Assembly (NCBI RefSeq): GCF_011008905.1 | Contig: NZ_JAAIVI010000021.1 | Span: 98,663 to 162,662, forward strand | Length of the DNA stretch: 64,000 nt | Direction: 5' to 3' | Source: Wenzhouxiangella sp. XN201 | GTDB lineage: Bacteria; Pseudomonadota; Gammaproteobacteria; Xanthomonadales; Wenzhouxiangellaceae | Shown: positions 28,592-38,336 of the stretch, in pieces | Position numbering within the stretch: the first letter of the stretch is position 1 | How the letters are laid out: each line of letters begins with the position of its first letter | Program-made: the position numbers and the translations under genes | Notes under the pieces: generated by a model | What the model was told of the DNA's origin: nothing | The model's input: only the letters and a program-made list of their open reading frames with translations | The model's database searches: none

Positions 28592-29752
28592 ATGAAAACC
28601 CTCGACCAGGTCGACATCCAGAACAAGCGCGTCCTGATCCGCGCCGACCTCAACGTGCCCATCCGCGGCGGCCAGGTCACCTCGGCCGCGCGCATCGAGG
28701 CGGCCCTGCCCACCATCCGCCAGGCCGTCGATGCCGGCGCAGCCGTCATGGTCATGTCCCACCTCGGCCGCCCGGAAGAGGGCAGCTTCGACGAGGAGTT
28801 CTCCCTCGCCCCGGTCGCCGAGAAGCTGGGTGAGCTGCTGGGCCAGCCGGTCGAACTCAGGCGCGACTGGATCGACGGCGTGGAAGTCGAGAACGGAAAG
28901 GTCGTGCTGCTCGAAAACGTCCGCTTCCTGAAAGGCGAGAAGGCCAACGACGACGAACTGGCCAAGAAGATGGCCGCCCTGGCCGACGTGCTGGTCTTCG
29001 ACGCCTTCGCCACCGCCCACCGCGCCCAGGCCTCGACCGAGGGCGTGATCCGGCACAGCAAGGTGGCCTGCGCCGGCCCGCTGCTGGCGCGCGAAATCGA
29101 ATCCCTGGAAAAGGCCCTGGCCAAACCCGAGCGGCCCATGGTTGCCATCGTGGGCGGTTCCAAGGTCTCGTCCAAGCTCACCGTGCTCGAGGCCCTGATC
29201 GAAAAGGTCGACCAGCTCATCATCGGCGGCGGCATTGCCAACACCTTCCTGGTCGCCGCCGGCCACGATGTCGGCGGTTCGCTCTACGAAAAAGACCTGG
29301 TCGGCACGGCAAGGGACCTGATCAAGCGCGCCGAGGCAAAGGGCGCGGCCATCCCGCTACCCACCGACGTGCTCACGGCAACCCGCTTCCACGAAGACGC
29401 CCATGCCACGCTCCGGAATGTCGGACGCGTACACGAAGACGAGATGATCCTGGACATCGGCCCCGAAACGGCCGGCAACCTCGCCGCCATCGTCCGCCAG
29501 GCCGGCACGGTCATCTGGAACGGCCCGGTGGGTGTATTCGAGTTCGAGGCGTTTCATTCCGGCACGCAGGCGATTGCGCATGCCGTGGCCGCTTGCAAAG
29601 GATTTACGCTGGCCGGCGGTGGAGATACGATTGCGGCAATCGAGAAATTTCATGTCGCCGATCGGATCGATTACATCTCGACGGCGGGTGGGGCGTTCCT
29701 TGAGTACGTGGAGGGGAAGGAGCTGCCGGCGATTGCCGCGCTTCAGTCCTAA
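28592..29752 (+). CDS. pgk: Phosphoglycerate kinase
   Basis: 386 residues (E. coli 387). It transfers phosphate from 1,3-bisphosphoglycerate to ADP in glycolysis. RADLNVPI, the substrate-binding [30 protein letters not shown] and the C-terminal GGGDTIAAI nucleotide loop are all present. The start codon follows directly after an 8-bp word repeat, which is unusual for such a heavily expressed gene. Confidence 0.96.
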   Translation: MKTLDQVDIQNKRVLIRADLNVPIRGGQVTSAARIEAALPTIRQAVDAGAAVMVMSHLGRPEEGSFDEEFSLAPVAEKLGELLGQPVELRRDWIDGVEVENGKVVLLENVRFLKGEKANDDELAKKMAALADVLVFDAFATAHRAQASTEGVIRHSKVACAGPLLAREIESLEKALAKPERPMVAIVGGSKVSSKLTVLEALIEKVDQLIIGGGIANTFLVAAGHDVGGSLYEKDLVGTARDLIKRAEAKGAAIPLPTDVLTATRFHEDAHATLRNVGRVHEDEMILDIGPETAGNLAAIVRQAGTVIWNGPVGVFEFEAFHSGTQAIAHAVAACKGFTLAGGGDTIAAIEKFHVADRIDYISTAGGAFLEYVEGKELPAIAALQS

Positions 29753-29761
29753 CGATTCGCC

Positions 29762-29998
29762 ATGAAAGTGACCCGCTACTTTCAGGTCACCAGAGCCCGC
29801 CCGGATCGTGCCGACATCCTGGATGAATGGATCCAGCACGTCATCGATCACCCGGAGCGGGAAGTGGTCCAGCAAGACGGACGAATCCGTCGCTGGGCCA
29901 GAATTGAGGCGGCGGGAGGTCGCTATTTGCGCGTGGTGCTACTGTCTGACAGACTAACCGTCCACAATGCCTTCTTTGATCGAGGGTTCAGGCCATGA
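29762..29998 (+). CDS. Small DUF4258-like protein, first of an overlapping pair
   Basis: 78 residues, beta-alpha in character, with the pattern HVIDHPEREVVQQDGRIRRWARIEAAGGRYLRVVLL and a final HNAFFDRGFRP. It resembles small proteins annotated as DUF4258 or as unnamed partners of DUF2283 genes. Its stop overlaps the next start (ATGA). Such pairs have the look of toxin-antitoxin modules, but no activity is established here. It starts 10 bp after pgk. Confidence 0.6.
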   Translation: MKVTRYFQVTRARPDRADILDEWIQHVIDHPEREVVQQDGRIRRWARIEAAGGRYLRVVLLSDRLTVHNAFFDRGFRP

Positions 29999-30192
29999 GA
30001 GTCCAGTACTTCGAAGACACCGACACGCTCTATATTGAGTTCCGGGAGTCCGACATCGCGGAAACGCGCGATCTCGACGAGAATACCCTGCTCGAACTGG
30101 ACGAAGCCGGCAACGTCTGCGCCCTGACCTTCGAGCATGCGAGCAAGCGGACCGATATCGAGCATGTGACGCTTGAGGGGATTGCGGCGTAA
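29995..30192 (+). CDS. DUF2283 domain protein
   Basis: 65 residues. The sequence YFEDTDTLYIEFRESDIAETRDLDENTLLELDEAG is the standard DUF2283 pattern: a short beta hairpin, a D-x-DTLYI motif and an alternating acidic strand. It is acidic overall, while its partner is basic, which would suit a complex. Translational coupling to the previous gene is clear from the four-base overlap. Confidence 0.75.
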   Translation: MRVQYFEDTDTLYIEFRESDIAETRDLDENTLLELDEAGNVCALTFEHASKRTDIEHVTLEGIAA

Positions 30193-30288
30193 CAGCAACA
30201 AGGTTGCCTGGCCGACAGCCACACCATCCGTACAAGCCGATCCAATTAGCCCTTGATCGCGAGCCATTCTTTCAATTGGAGCTCAAGT

Positions 30289-30627
30289 ATGTATAGATGC
30301 CTGGTCGTGGCGCTGATTGCCATGCTGGCGGCGTGCGGAGGACCCCAGGTGCGCCACTATGGCGAGCACTATCCTCAAACACTGCCGGGCGAAGTAGAAG
30401 TCTTCTACTCTTTCCCTCACGAGGAGCACATCAAGATCGGCGCGGTGGACGTCAAGCGATACAAGTTCGGCTTTTCGAAGCCAACTGTCTACGATGCCGT
30501 GGAGAAATTGCAGAAAGCAGGTGCTGAACTGGGTGCCCACGCTGTGGTGGTCGTCGACTCCCAAAATATCGACGACCGGGTCATTCGAGTGTCAGGGGAA
30601 GCTATTCGTTGGCCCAGTAAGCCCTGA
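30289..30627 (+). CDS. Small lipoprotein with a heavy-metal-binding-like (YbjQ-like) shape
   Basis: 112 residues from the ATG at 30289. Signal sequence MYRCLVVALIAMLAACGG ends in the lipobox LAAC, so the mature N-terminus is probably Cys16 carrying lipid. The rest has one beta-alpha unit: VEVFYSFPHEEHIKIGAVDV, a helix with VYDAVEKLQKAGAELGAHAVVVVDS and a final strand. That layout recalls the small YbjQ/DUF4156 folds, but I cannot confirm it. No partner genes. Confidence 0.65.
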   Translation: MYRCLVVALIAMLAACGGPQVRHYGEHYPQTLPGEVEVFYSFPHEEHIKIGAVDVKRYKFGFSKPTVYDAVEKLQKAGAELGAHAVVVVDSQNIDDRVIRVSGEAIRWPSKP

Positions 30628-30801
30628 AGCGTCAGATGCCTGTTTCGGCCAAAGGAGAATCTCAAGCAGGCGTGACTGGCGGCTGAGTTTGGAACGAGCA
30701 TTCCCCACGATTCGGCCGTTCGGTATTATCCGGGACGGTCTCGTGACAGCGACATCGGCCAAGCGCTAGACTGGTGATAGGTCAGACAGCAAGAGTCAGC
30801 C

Positions 30802-33027
30802 ATGACCAGCACAAATGCCCTTCAATATCTGCGTACCCTGTTTTTCATGCTTCTGGCGGTCGGGATGGCGGCCTGGGGCCCCGTCAGCGCAGCAGACGAT
30901 GCATCCCGTTCGACCAACCCGTCAGAGAGCGAGGAAGCGCGGGTCGAATCCTCGGAGTTTCAGGCGACGATCCGCTGGGACGATTGGGGAGTTCCACATA
31001 TCCGCGCCGAGGACGAGGCCTCGCTTTTCTACGCACAGGGCTGGACGCATGCGCGCAATCACGGCGAGCGGTTGGTGCGCAATTACGGGCTGGCCCGGGC
31101 CCGGGCGGCAGAGTACTGGGGCGAAGACCACCTGGAATCGGATCGCTGGTTCCGGTTGATCCGGTTGCCGGAACGCGCCGAACGCGCCTATGACAACCTG
31201 CCACTGGAGGTGCGTCACTGGATGGACGCCTTTGCCGCAGGCATCCGGGCGTATCTTGACGCAAACCCGGAAGCGCTTTCCACTGAAACACGCCGCGCGC
31301 TTCCCGTTACGGGGCGCGACGTACTCGCCAACTCCCTGGCCGTGGGTGAGCAGTTTTCGGGGGCGGAGCAACTGCGTCGCCGGTGGCTGGAGCGAGCCCG
31401 GGATGCGAACGAGCAGGCCGCAGCATTCCTTCCGGAACGGCACGCCGGAGAGCGGCCCGGATCCAACGCCTGGGCCGTTGGGCCATCTCACGCCTCCGGC
31501 GACAACGCGATGTTGCTGGCCAACCCCCATCTTCCCTGGTCGGGCAATCTGACCTGGATGGAGACGCATTTGCAGTCCCCGGGGGTCGACATCTACGGGG
31601 CCTCCCTCGTGGGCATGCCGATGATCAGTATCGGCTTCAACCAGCATCTGGGCTGGACCTACACGGTCAACACCCAGGACATCGAGGACATCTACGAGTT
31701 GAAACTGGAAGAAACGGATGCCGGACTGGTGTATCGCTGGGGCGAAGACACTCGCCCACTGGAGCACGGGACCGAAGTCATCAAGATTCGCACAGATGAC
31801 GGTATGCGTCAGGAGGAAATCGACTTGTATTCGTCCGTGCACGGCCCGGTAATTGCGGTCGCCGGTGACAGGGCGCTGGCCCTGCGCGAAGCGGTCGAGG
31901 TTGGCAACCGGACCCTCGGCGATGCCTATCCACAGTGGTGGGCGATGGCCCGAGCGACCGACATGGAAGAGTTCGAGCAGGCCCTGAAACGCAACCGCGT
32001 TGCCGGCTTCAACACGATCTACGCCGACGCCGAAGGCAACATCGCCTACTACTACGGTGGCGTCACGCCGGTGCGTCCCGTGGATGCACGGTCATTCTGG
32101 GAGGGTATCGTGCCGGGCGATTCGCCGGAGACATTGTGGGATGAAGTGCACTCCTTCGAGGATATGCCGCGTATCGTCAATCCCGAGTCGGGCTGGGTCC
32201 AGAATGCCAACGATCCGCCGTGGCACGCGACTTGGCCGCGCACCCTGGATCCGGGGGACTATCCGGAACACTTCGCGCCCGTTGACCTGGCCCTGCGTCC
32301 CCAGCGCTCGATCGAACTGATGACCAACAACGGTTCCATCAGCCTCGAGGAAATGATCGAGTTGAAGCACTCCACCCGCATGCTCATGGCCGATCGGATT
32401 GTCCCGGAACTGCTGGAGGCCGTGGCCGAGCACGGCACCGAACGGGCAAAGCAGGCGGCAGCGGTGCTCGAGGCCTGGGATCGTTCGGCCGATGCTGACA
32501 GCCGGGGCGCCGTGCTCTTCGTGGCCTGGGCCCGAGCCATGCTGCAGGCTGGCCGGGTCTATGCCGAGGACTGGTCGATCGAGGAGCCCCTGTCCACACC
32601 GGACGGCCTCCACAATCCGGAAACCGCTGCGTCAGTGCTGGATGAAGTCGCAGCTGAGGTCGAATCCACCCACGGGCGGCTGGACGTTACCTGGGGCGAG
32701 GTCAACCGGTTGCGTTCGGGCGACCTGAATCTGCCGGGCAACGGGGCGCCCGGCGCGTTGGGTGTGTTCCGCAATGTCTTTTACCAGCGGAGCGAAGACG
32801 GTGGCGGCACGGCAGTGGGCGGCGATTCCTTTGTGGCCGCCATCGAGTTCGCTGAAACACCGCGGGCCTTTGCCCTGACCAGCTACGGCAACGCCACGCA
32901 AGCTGGCTCGGCGCACAATGGAGATCAGCTTCGCCTGTTTGCAGTCAAGATGCTGCGACCGGTGCATTACACGGAGGAGCAGATCAAGGCACATACGGTT
33001 GAGACGAAGGTGATCGGCTCGCCTTGA
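30802..33027 (+). CDS. Penicillin acylase family Ntn-hydrolase (S45 peptidase/acylase)
   Basis: 741 residues with a signal peptide (hydrophobic 13-30). These periplasmic enzymes are made as one chain and cut themselves into alpha and beta subunits. The N-terminal alpha part has WDDWGVPHIRAEDEASLFYAQG; the new beta-chain N-terminus is expected at Ser221 in ERPGSNAWAVGPS, followed by LLANPHLPW. Relatives hydrolyse amide bonds in beta-lactams, cyclic lipopeptides such as aculeacin, or acyl-homoserine lactones. The substrate cannot be assigned. A DUF3500 gene follows after 37 bp. Confidence 0.92.
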   Translation: MTSTNALQYLRTLFFMLLAVGMAAWGPVSAADDASRSTNPSESEEARVESSEFQATIRWDDWGVPHIRAEDEASLFYAQGWTHARNHGERLVRNYGLARARAAEYWGEDHLESDRWFRLIRLPERAERAYDNLPLEVRHWMDAFAAGIRAYLDANPEALSTETRRALPVTGRDVLANSLAVGEQFSGAEQLRRRWLERARDANEQAAAFLPERHAGERPGSNAWAVGPSHASGDNAMLLANPHLPWSGNLTWMETHLQSPGVDIYGASLVGMPMISIGFNQHLGWTYTVNTQDIEDIYELKLEETDAGLVYRWGEDTRPLEHGTEVIKIRTDDGMRQEEIDLYSSVHGPVIAVAGDRALALREAVEVGNRTLGDAYPQWWAMARATDMEEFEQALKRNRVAGFNTIYADAEGNIAYYYGGVTPVRPVDARSFWEGIVPGDSPETLWDEVHSFEDMPRIVNPESGWVQNANDPPWHATWPRTLDPGDYPEHFAPVDLALRPQRSIELMTNNGSISLEEMIELKHSTRMLMADRIVPELLEAVAEHGTERAKQAAAVLEAWDRSADADSRGAVLFVAWARAMLQAGRVYAEDWSIEEPLSTPDGLHNPETAASVLDEVAAEVESTHGRLDVTWGEVNRLRSGDLNLPGNGAPGALGVFRNVFYQRSEDGGGTAVGGDSFVAAIEFAETPRAFALTSYGNATQAGSAHNGDQLRLFAVKMLRPVHYTEEQIKAHTVETKVIGSP

Positions 33028-33064
33028 GTCCCTCGGCGTCACGAGCCCACAGGAGGTAGTCCCC

Positions 33065-34105
33065 ATGCGTTCCATCCGTCGCGTTACTTTCGCATCTGTG
33101 GTCCTGGCCGGACTTTTATTGGTCCCCGCCCTCCATGGCGCGCCCAACGGCAATGCCGGCAAGGAGATGTCCGAAGCGGCGGAGGGTTTCCTCGCCTCCC
33201 TCTCCGCCGATCAGCGGGCGGCGGCCAGCTTCGCCTTCGCGGACGACGAGCGGCTGGACTGGCATTTCATTCCCCGGCAGCGACGGGGGCTGTCCTTCCA
33301 GGACATGGACGAAGGGCAGCGGGACTTGGTTTGGGATCTTCTCGATACCGGCCTCAGTGCCCAGGGAGTCCGAAAGGTGGACGACATCATCGCCCTGGAA
33401 GTGGTCCTGCGGGAGCTGGGCGGGAACCCGGCGATGCGGAACCCGGAGCTCTACTTCGTCTCCATCTTCGGGGACCCGTCGGGGAGTGACCCATGGGGTT
33501 GGCGTTTCGAAGGACACCACATCTCCCTGAACTACACCATTATCGACGGTGCCCCGCTGGCCTGGGCTCCCGCTTTCCTGGGAGCGAACCCCGCCGAGGT
33601 GCAGGGGGGTTCCCGGGCCGGGCTCCGGGCCCTGGGATCCGAGGAGGACCTGGCCCGGGCGCTGGTGCGCTCCCTGGACGAGGATCAGCGACGGCAGGCG
33701 GTCGTGGACGACCAGGCCCCCAGCGACATCTTCACGGGGAACGCCCGTGAGGTCGAGCCCCTGGAGCCAGCCGGCATCGCCATCAGCGACCTCCGCCCCG
33801 AGCAGGTGGACCAGCTCGTACGGCTCATGGACGAGTACCTGGAGCGGATGTCCGACGACCTGGCGGCGAGCCGGCGCGCCCGCATCGAGGCCTCGGGCCT
33901 CGATCGCATCACATTTGCCTGGGCAGGCTCCCTGGAGGTGGGCGAGCCTCACTACTATCGGATCCAGGGACCCTCATTCCTGGTGGAGTATGACAACATC
34001 CAGAACAACGCCAACCACATCCACTCGGTATGGCGTGATTTCGATGGGGACTTTGGCCGGGATCTCCTGAGGGAGCACTACGAGGCCCATCCACACCACA
34101 ACTGA
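33065..34105 (+). CDS. DUF3500 family secreted protein
   Basis: 346 residues with a signal peptide (residues 5-26). The mature part has LSADQRAAASFAFADDERLDWHFIP, WGWRFEGHHISLNYTI and a C-terminal DNIQNNANHIHSVWRDFDGDFG, the recognisable DUF3500 pattern. Conserved His and Asp residues suggest a metal or substrate site. Function is unknown. It lies just after the acylase gene, with its own AGGAGG ribosome-binding site, so the two may be co-expressed. Confidence 0.85.
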   Translation: MRSIRRVTFASVVLAGLLLVPALHGAPNGNAGKEMSEAAEGFLASLSADQRAAASFAFADDERLDWHFIPRQRRGLSFQDMDEGQRDLVWDLLDTGLSAQGVRKVDDIIALEVVLRELGGNPAMRNPELYFVSIFGDPSGSDPWGWRFEGHHISLNYTIIDGAPLAWAPAFLGANPAEVQGGSRAGLRALGSEEDLARALVRSLDEDQRRQAVVDDQAPSDIFTGNAREVEPLEPAGIAISDLRPEQVDQLVRLMDEYLERMSDDLAASRRARIEASGLDRITFAWAGSLEVGEPHYYRIQGPSFLVEYDNIQNNANHIHSVWRDFDGDFGRDLLREHYEAHPHHN

Positions 34106-34131
34106 GCATCTGATCCAGGCCAGTGGATGCA

Positions 34132-34782
34132 CTACATCGGCGCGTTCGAATAGTAGTGCCAGACGAAGATCGCCACCGCGCCGCGGTAGGGTCGCCAGGG
34201 TTTGGCGACAGCGTCGGTTCGTTTTCGGTCCGGGCGTTTGCGCATGTTCTTGATGCGGTGCAGGCCGGCTTGTATGGCGAGGTCGTCGGCCGGCCAGACA
34301 TCCGGCCGGCCGAGTGAGAACAGCAGAAACATTTCCGCGCTCCAGCGCCCGAAGCCCTTGAGGCGGGTGATCTGCGCCATGACTTCGTCGTCCGGGAGTT
34401 CGGCCAGCGCCGATGGCACGAGGGACTCTTCCAGAACGGCCTGCGACAGGCCGCGCGCGTAGGCGATCTTCTGTCTCGACAGGCCGAGGGCACGCAGTTC
34501 TTCGTCGCTCAGGGCCAGGACACGCTCCGGCTGGAAGTCGCCTTGCAGGGCAGCTTCGACCCGGCCGAAGATGGTCGCGGCTGCTTTTGTCGATAGCTGT
34601 TGCCCGACGATGATTCTCAGGAAGTGCTCGAAGCTGGGTTCATGCATGCGCCGCTCTTCGGGATAGCCCACCTTCTCCAGCGCCGCGGCAATATGCTTGT
34701 CGCGCCGGGCGATTTCGTCGAGCGCGCTTTCAAGATGGCTAGCTGTTAACTGAAACTCCACATCGACTTCCTGCTGTGACAT
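34132..34782 (-). CDS. DNA-3-methyladenine glycosylase, HhH-GPD (AlkA-like)
   Basis: 216 residues from the ATG at 34782. It removes alkylated bases from DNA to start base excision repair. The helix-hairpin-helix is LKGFGRWSAEMF (141-152) and the catalytic Asp is in WPADDLAIQ (about residue 167). IIVGQQLSTKAAATIFGR is the typical N-terminal half of the fold. It lacks the N-terminal TBP-like domain of E. coli AlkA, resembling the shorter Mag1-type enzymes. The upstream open frame has no family similarity. Confidence 0.9.
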   Translation of the reverse strand: MSQQEVDVEFQLTASHLESALDEIARRDKHIAAALEKVGYPEERRMHEPSFEHFLRIIVGQQLSTKAAATIFGRVEAALQGDFQPERVLALSDEELRALGLSRQKIAYARGLSQAVLEESLVPSALAELPDDEVMAQITRLKGFGRWSAEMFLLFSLGRPDVWPADDLAIQAGLHRIKNMRKRPDRKRTDAVAKPWRPYRGAVAIFVWHYYSNAPM

Positions 34783-35033
34783 CGGGTATCGAGGTCGGGG
34801 CTGGTAAAGATGCGCCTCGATCACAGCATGATATCTGACGCAAACCAGGACACCCACCCAATTCGAAGCCGAGTGGCCTCGAGTCTGCCTTTGAGTGGTA
34901 TCAAGATGACGGGCGGTATTACGGAGGTTCGGGCTTTTGAAGCGCATCAGGGCTAGTTCCTGCCCATTGAGCGCCGATCCGCTGCCGCGTTAGACTTGCG
35001 CCCGCTTTACGGATCGACTCTCGAGGACGCGCC

Positions 35034-35555
35034 ATGCTCACCCCCTCCGACCACCCCTTTTTGTACCTGCGCTACCTGCTCCTCATCCTTTTTCTGGGCG
35101 GGTTCTTCATCTTCGTTGTCAGCGCCGAGGAGGACGTCGTCTGGTGGTTCTGGTTCGTGCCGATCGTTCCGCTGGTCATCTTGTTTCTCGTGGATCGTGC
35201 CGAGCTGCGCTGTCCGCACTGTCGCGAGCGCTGGACGTTACGTGTGAAGGGGCGCATTCGCCTGGGCGAATCGACCGTCTATCAGTGTCGGCACTGCCGG
35301 GAAGACTTCGATCCGGAGGTCGACGTCGAACCCGTATCCGGCCAGGGCTCGTATCCGCCGGCACGTGGGGGCGAACGCACCATCATGTTCTTTTTGATCG
35401 GAATGGCAGGCCTCCTCCTGATCGAGCAGACGCTCTCGGACGACTCCCCCGGCCTGTTTGGGCTAGTTCCGCTGTTCATGGCCGGTATCGCCATTGCCCG
35501 GCTGAAGGGCTGGGTCAAGAAGGGTGGTGGTGTCGGCGGTGGCGGTGGCCCCTAG
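35034..35555 (+). CDS. Membrane protein with a central zinc ribbon
   Basis: 173 residues. Two hydrophobic helices (about 12-29 and 36-53), then a cytoplasmic zinc-ribbon-like segment with CPHC (near 60) and CRHC (near 86), then two more helices (about 116-130 and 140-158) and a glycine-rich tail GGGVGGGGGP. The spacing of the two CxxC pairs, about 26 residues, is right for a ribbon. I recognise no family with a function. Preceded by an intergenic stretch of about 250 bp (34783-35033) in which I see no gene or clear motif. Confidence 0.65.
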   Translation: MLTPSDHPFLYLRYLLLILFLGGFFIFVVSAEEDVVWWFWFVPIVPLVILFLVDRAELRCPHCRERWTLRVKGRIRLGESTVYQCRHCREDFDPEVDVEPVSGQGSYPPARGGERTIMFFLIGMAGLLLIEQTLSDDSPGLFGLVPLFMAGIAIARLKGWVKKGGGVGGGGGP

Positions 35556-35639
35556 TCTTATCGAGTCCGGCATCCGATTGACTGGCAGCGTGCATAGTGG
35601 GATGCTGATTCTCGTGTGGGCGTCACCGAGGATCAGATG

Positions 35640-36038
35640 ATGAAGACTGCATCGATTGCCTTTCTTGCCCTACTGCTCGCCGCCTGTGCCACATCCGGAC
35701 CCAGCCTGGTTACGGAAGAAGATATCTCGGCGGCCTCGGATCATGAATTGTGCCTGGCCTTCAAGGCGCAGCAGTCGGATGCCGTACGTGCCGAGCTTGT
35801 TCGCCGCGACTTGTTCTCTTCCCGGGAATGGCGTTTTATCGATGATGGTCAGATCCATATTGGTATGGACGACCTGGCGGTCATCTGTTCCTGGGGCGAT
35901 CCGGGTCGAGAGGTCGTCAACACCCGGACCGACGACGGCGATCCGGACGAGCAGGTTTGGATCTACAACGAATGCCCGATCTGCGATGAGTTCCGGGTTT
36001 ACTTTCGAGGTGGAGAGGTAGAACGCTGGGAGAGTTAG
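35640..36038 (+). CDS. Small lipoprotein of unknown function
   Basis: 132 residues from the second of two adjacent ATGs, chosen for its better distance from GAGGA. The signal sequence ends in the lipobox LLAAC. The mature chain has a helix (SDHELCLAFKAQQSDAVRAELVRR) and a beta part with WGDPGREVVNTRTD and WIYNECPICDEFRVYF. The last part resembles small outer-membrane lipoproteins that carry a SmpA/OmlA-like WGxP...WxY pattern. Four cysteines besides the lipid one could form disulfides. Confidence 0.65.
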   Translation: MKTASIAFLALLLAACATSGPSLVTEEDISAASDHELCLAFKAQQSDAVRAELVRRDLFSSREWRFIDDGQIHIGMDDLAVICSWGDPGREVVNTRTDDGDPDEQVWIYNECPICDEFRVYFRGGEVERWES

Positions 36039-36227
36039 CCTGCTGAGCGGGAGAAGGGACCCTGCTCTTCCTCGAGACGGGTTCCGGATTTGTGTGTGAC
36101 CGGTCGCTCAGTTTTCGGGCCTAAATCAGAACCCCTGCGTTGCGGGCGGCGCGATTGTCTTTTGTGTAGGAACTTCTGCCCTCATCCGGTCTCGTAGACT
36201 AGGGTGTTTTTCTGATCTGGATTGTTA

Positions 36228-38336
36228 ATGAACAAGGGGTTTCGAGCCATCGCCAGCGCTTGTGCCTGCTGGCTGGTGGTTCTGTGTTTTGTCGTGTCGC
36301 CGGCGGCAGAGGGTGCCAGCGCAGCCGCCGATTCGGGCTTGCCGGCCAAGGAGCGCGCGGACAGTTCCGGGGAGAATGAGGAAATCGTGGTTTATCCGCG
36401 ATCCTTTTTCGATACCTACCGCCCGGTCAATGCACTCGACATGGTCCAGCAGCTTCCGGGCTTTCGTTTGATCGAGGCCGCCGACAAGCGCGGATTCGGC
36501 GGCAACGCCGGCAATGTGCTGATCGATGGCGAGCGGCCGAGCAGCAAGCAGGACCGCTTGTCGCAGCTCCTGTCGCGCATTCCCGCCGGTCGCGTCGAAC
36601 AAGTCGAGGTCGTGCGCGGCGACACCGGTTCCCTGACCGCCGGCGGGCAATCCGTGGTCGCCAACGTGGTGCTGCGCGATGCCGGTCGTGCGAGCTGGGC
36701 GTGGAGCGCGCTGATCGAGCAGGACACCGACAGCGGCGGGCCCGAGCCGGGCGGCAGCCTGTCCCTGGTTGTGCCGCGCGGGGACAGCCGCTACGCGGCG
36801 GGCGTGGAAGCAAGGCATATGTTCTTCGGCAATGTCGCTGACGAGCGACTCGAAGTCGGTGGAGTCCTGGCCGAGCTGCGCGATGACACGGAGCGGATGC
36901 AGGGCAACGACTATTCCGGGAATTTCAGTTCGGAAACCGACTGGGGCTCGCTGGTGTCGCGTTTCAACAGCAGGCTCGACTACCAGACCTTCAACTTCTT
37001 CGAGCGCTCGCAACGCACGCCGCAGGGGATCGATCAGGCGCCCTTTGTGGTCGACCGGCACGCCGACTGGCAGGAGTACGAACTCGAACTTGGCGGCGAC
37101 CTCCAGTGGCAAGCCTCGAAGGACTCCGACGTCAAGGGCATCCTGGTCTTCAATCGCGAGTGGGAAGATCGGACCTCCGGCCTCAAGCGAGAGAGCGATG
37201 CGCTGTCGATACGACGCCAGCTGGCCGACCGCCAGACCCGCCGGGCCGAGAGTATCGCCCGGATCGAGGTCGACTGGGCCGGGTGGGAGGCCCACTATCT
37301 GGAATTCGACCTGGAGACCGCACTGAATGTGCTCGACAATCAGCTCGAGTTCGCCGTCGATGATGGCAACGGCTTTCATCCCGTGCCGGTGCCCGGCGCC
37401 GATTCGCGCGTCGAGGAATGGCGCGGCGATGTCCAGATCAGCGATGCCTGGCAGATCGATGACTGGACCCTGGAGCCGGCGCTGGGTGCGGAAGTTTCGC
37501 GCATCAGCCAGTCGGGACCCGACGGGCAGGAGCGTTCCTTTTTCTTCCTGAAGCCGTCACTGACCGTCGTCCATGCGCCGGTTTCCGAGCGGCAGACGCG
37601 ACTCAACCTGCGCCGCAGCGTGGCGCAGCTCGATTTCCGAGATTTCGTCAGCGCCACGAACTTCGGCGACGATGAAATCAATTTCGGGAATCCTTCCCTC
37701 AAGCCCCAGAACACCTGGGTTGCGGAGCTGGCTCACGAGCGCCGTTTCGGCGAGGTGGGCGTGGCCACGGCAAAACTGTTCTACAACTACGTGCGCGATC
37801 TGCAGGACCGCCTGCCGCTTGACGGTCGGGACGTGCCGGGCAACATCGGGGACGGGCAACGATGGGGCATGGAACTGGAGGCCACGCTGCCGGTTGATCC
37901 GGTCGGGCTCGAGGACGCGCGACTGGATATGGACTTGCGCTGGCAGGACTCGAGCGTGGAAGACCCGGTGACCCAGCGCGATCGGCCATTCTCCGGTGAG
38001 TCGAAGTTTCGCATCAACACCAAGCTTCGCCAGGACGTCATCGTCGCGCAGGCGGCCTGGGGCCTGGAGCTTTTCTACCAGGATGCCGTGACGCGTTACG
38101 AGCTCGACGAACTCGACGTCCGGGATGACGGCGTCGATCTGGGGTTCTTCATCGAAACGACACGATTCATGCAGACCAAGGTCAGGCTGGCGGCACAGAA
38201 CCTGCTTGGTCGCAGCTTCGAGCGCGATCGGCGGGTATTCGCCGACAGCCGTCTCGACGGGGAGACGGCGTTTCGCGAAGTCCGTGATTTCCGGCGAGGT
38301 CGTTCGCTGATTCTCTCGCTCAGCGGTAACTTTTAG
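36228..38336 (+). CDS. TonB-dependent outer-membrane receptor
   Basis: 702 residues from the ATG at 36228. A signal peptide (about 1-30) is followed by a TonB-box-like EEIVVYP, a plug domain (PVNALDMVQQLPGFRL... GNVLIDGERPSSK ... IEQVEVVRG-type strand) and a 22-strand type barrel ending in Phe (LILSLSGNF). It imports an unknown large ligand using TonB energy. There are no siderophore or vitamin genes next to it. Its end overlaps the convergent nucleotidase gene by 17 bp. Confidence 0.9.
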   Translation: MNKGFRAIASACACWLVVLCFVVSPAAEGASAAADSGLPAKERADSSGENEEIVVYPRSFFDTYRPVNALDMVQQLPGFRLIEAADKRGFGGNAGNVLIDGERPSSKQDRLSQLLSRIPAGRVEQVEVVRGDTGSLTAGGQSVVANVVLRDAGRASWAWSALIEQDTDSGGPEPGGSLSLVVPRGDSRYAAGVEARHMFFGNVADERLEVGGVLAELRDDTERMQGNDYSGNFSSETDWGSLVSRFNSRLDYQTFNFFERSQRTPQGIDQAPFVVDRHADWQEYELELGGDLQWQASKDSDVKGILVFNREWEDRTSGLKRESDALSIRRQLADRQTRRAESIARIEVDWAGWEAHYLEFDLETALNVLDNQLEFAVDDGNGFHPVPVPGADSRVEEWRGDVQISDAWQIDDWTLEPALGAEVSRISQSGPDGQERSFFFLKPSLTVVHAPVSERQTRLNLRRSVAQLDFRDFVSATNFGDDEINFGNPSLKPQNTWVAELAHERRFGEVGVATAKLFYNYVRDLQDRLPLDGRDVPGNIGDGQRWGMELEATLPVDPVGLEDARLDMDLRWQDSSVEDPVTQRDRPFSGESKFRINTKLRQDVIVAQAAWGLELFYQDAVTRYELDELDVRDDGVDLGFFIETTRFMQTKVRLAAQNLLGRSFERDRRVFADSRLDGETAFREVRDFRRGRSLILSLSGNF

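Noticed and set aside
34783-35033. A small gene or RNA between the glycosylase and the zinc-ribbon membrane protein
   Set aside because: Short frames there have no ribosome-binding site, and no stable hairpin or promoter pair stands out by eye.
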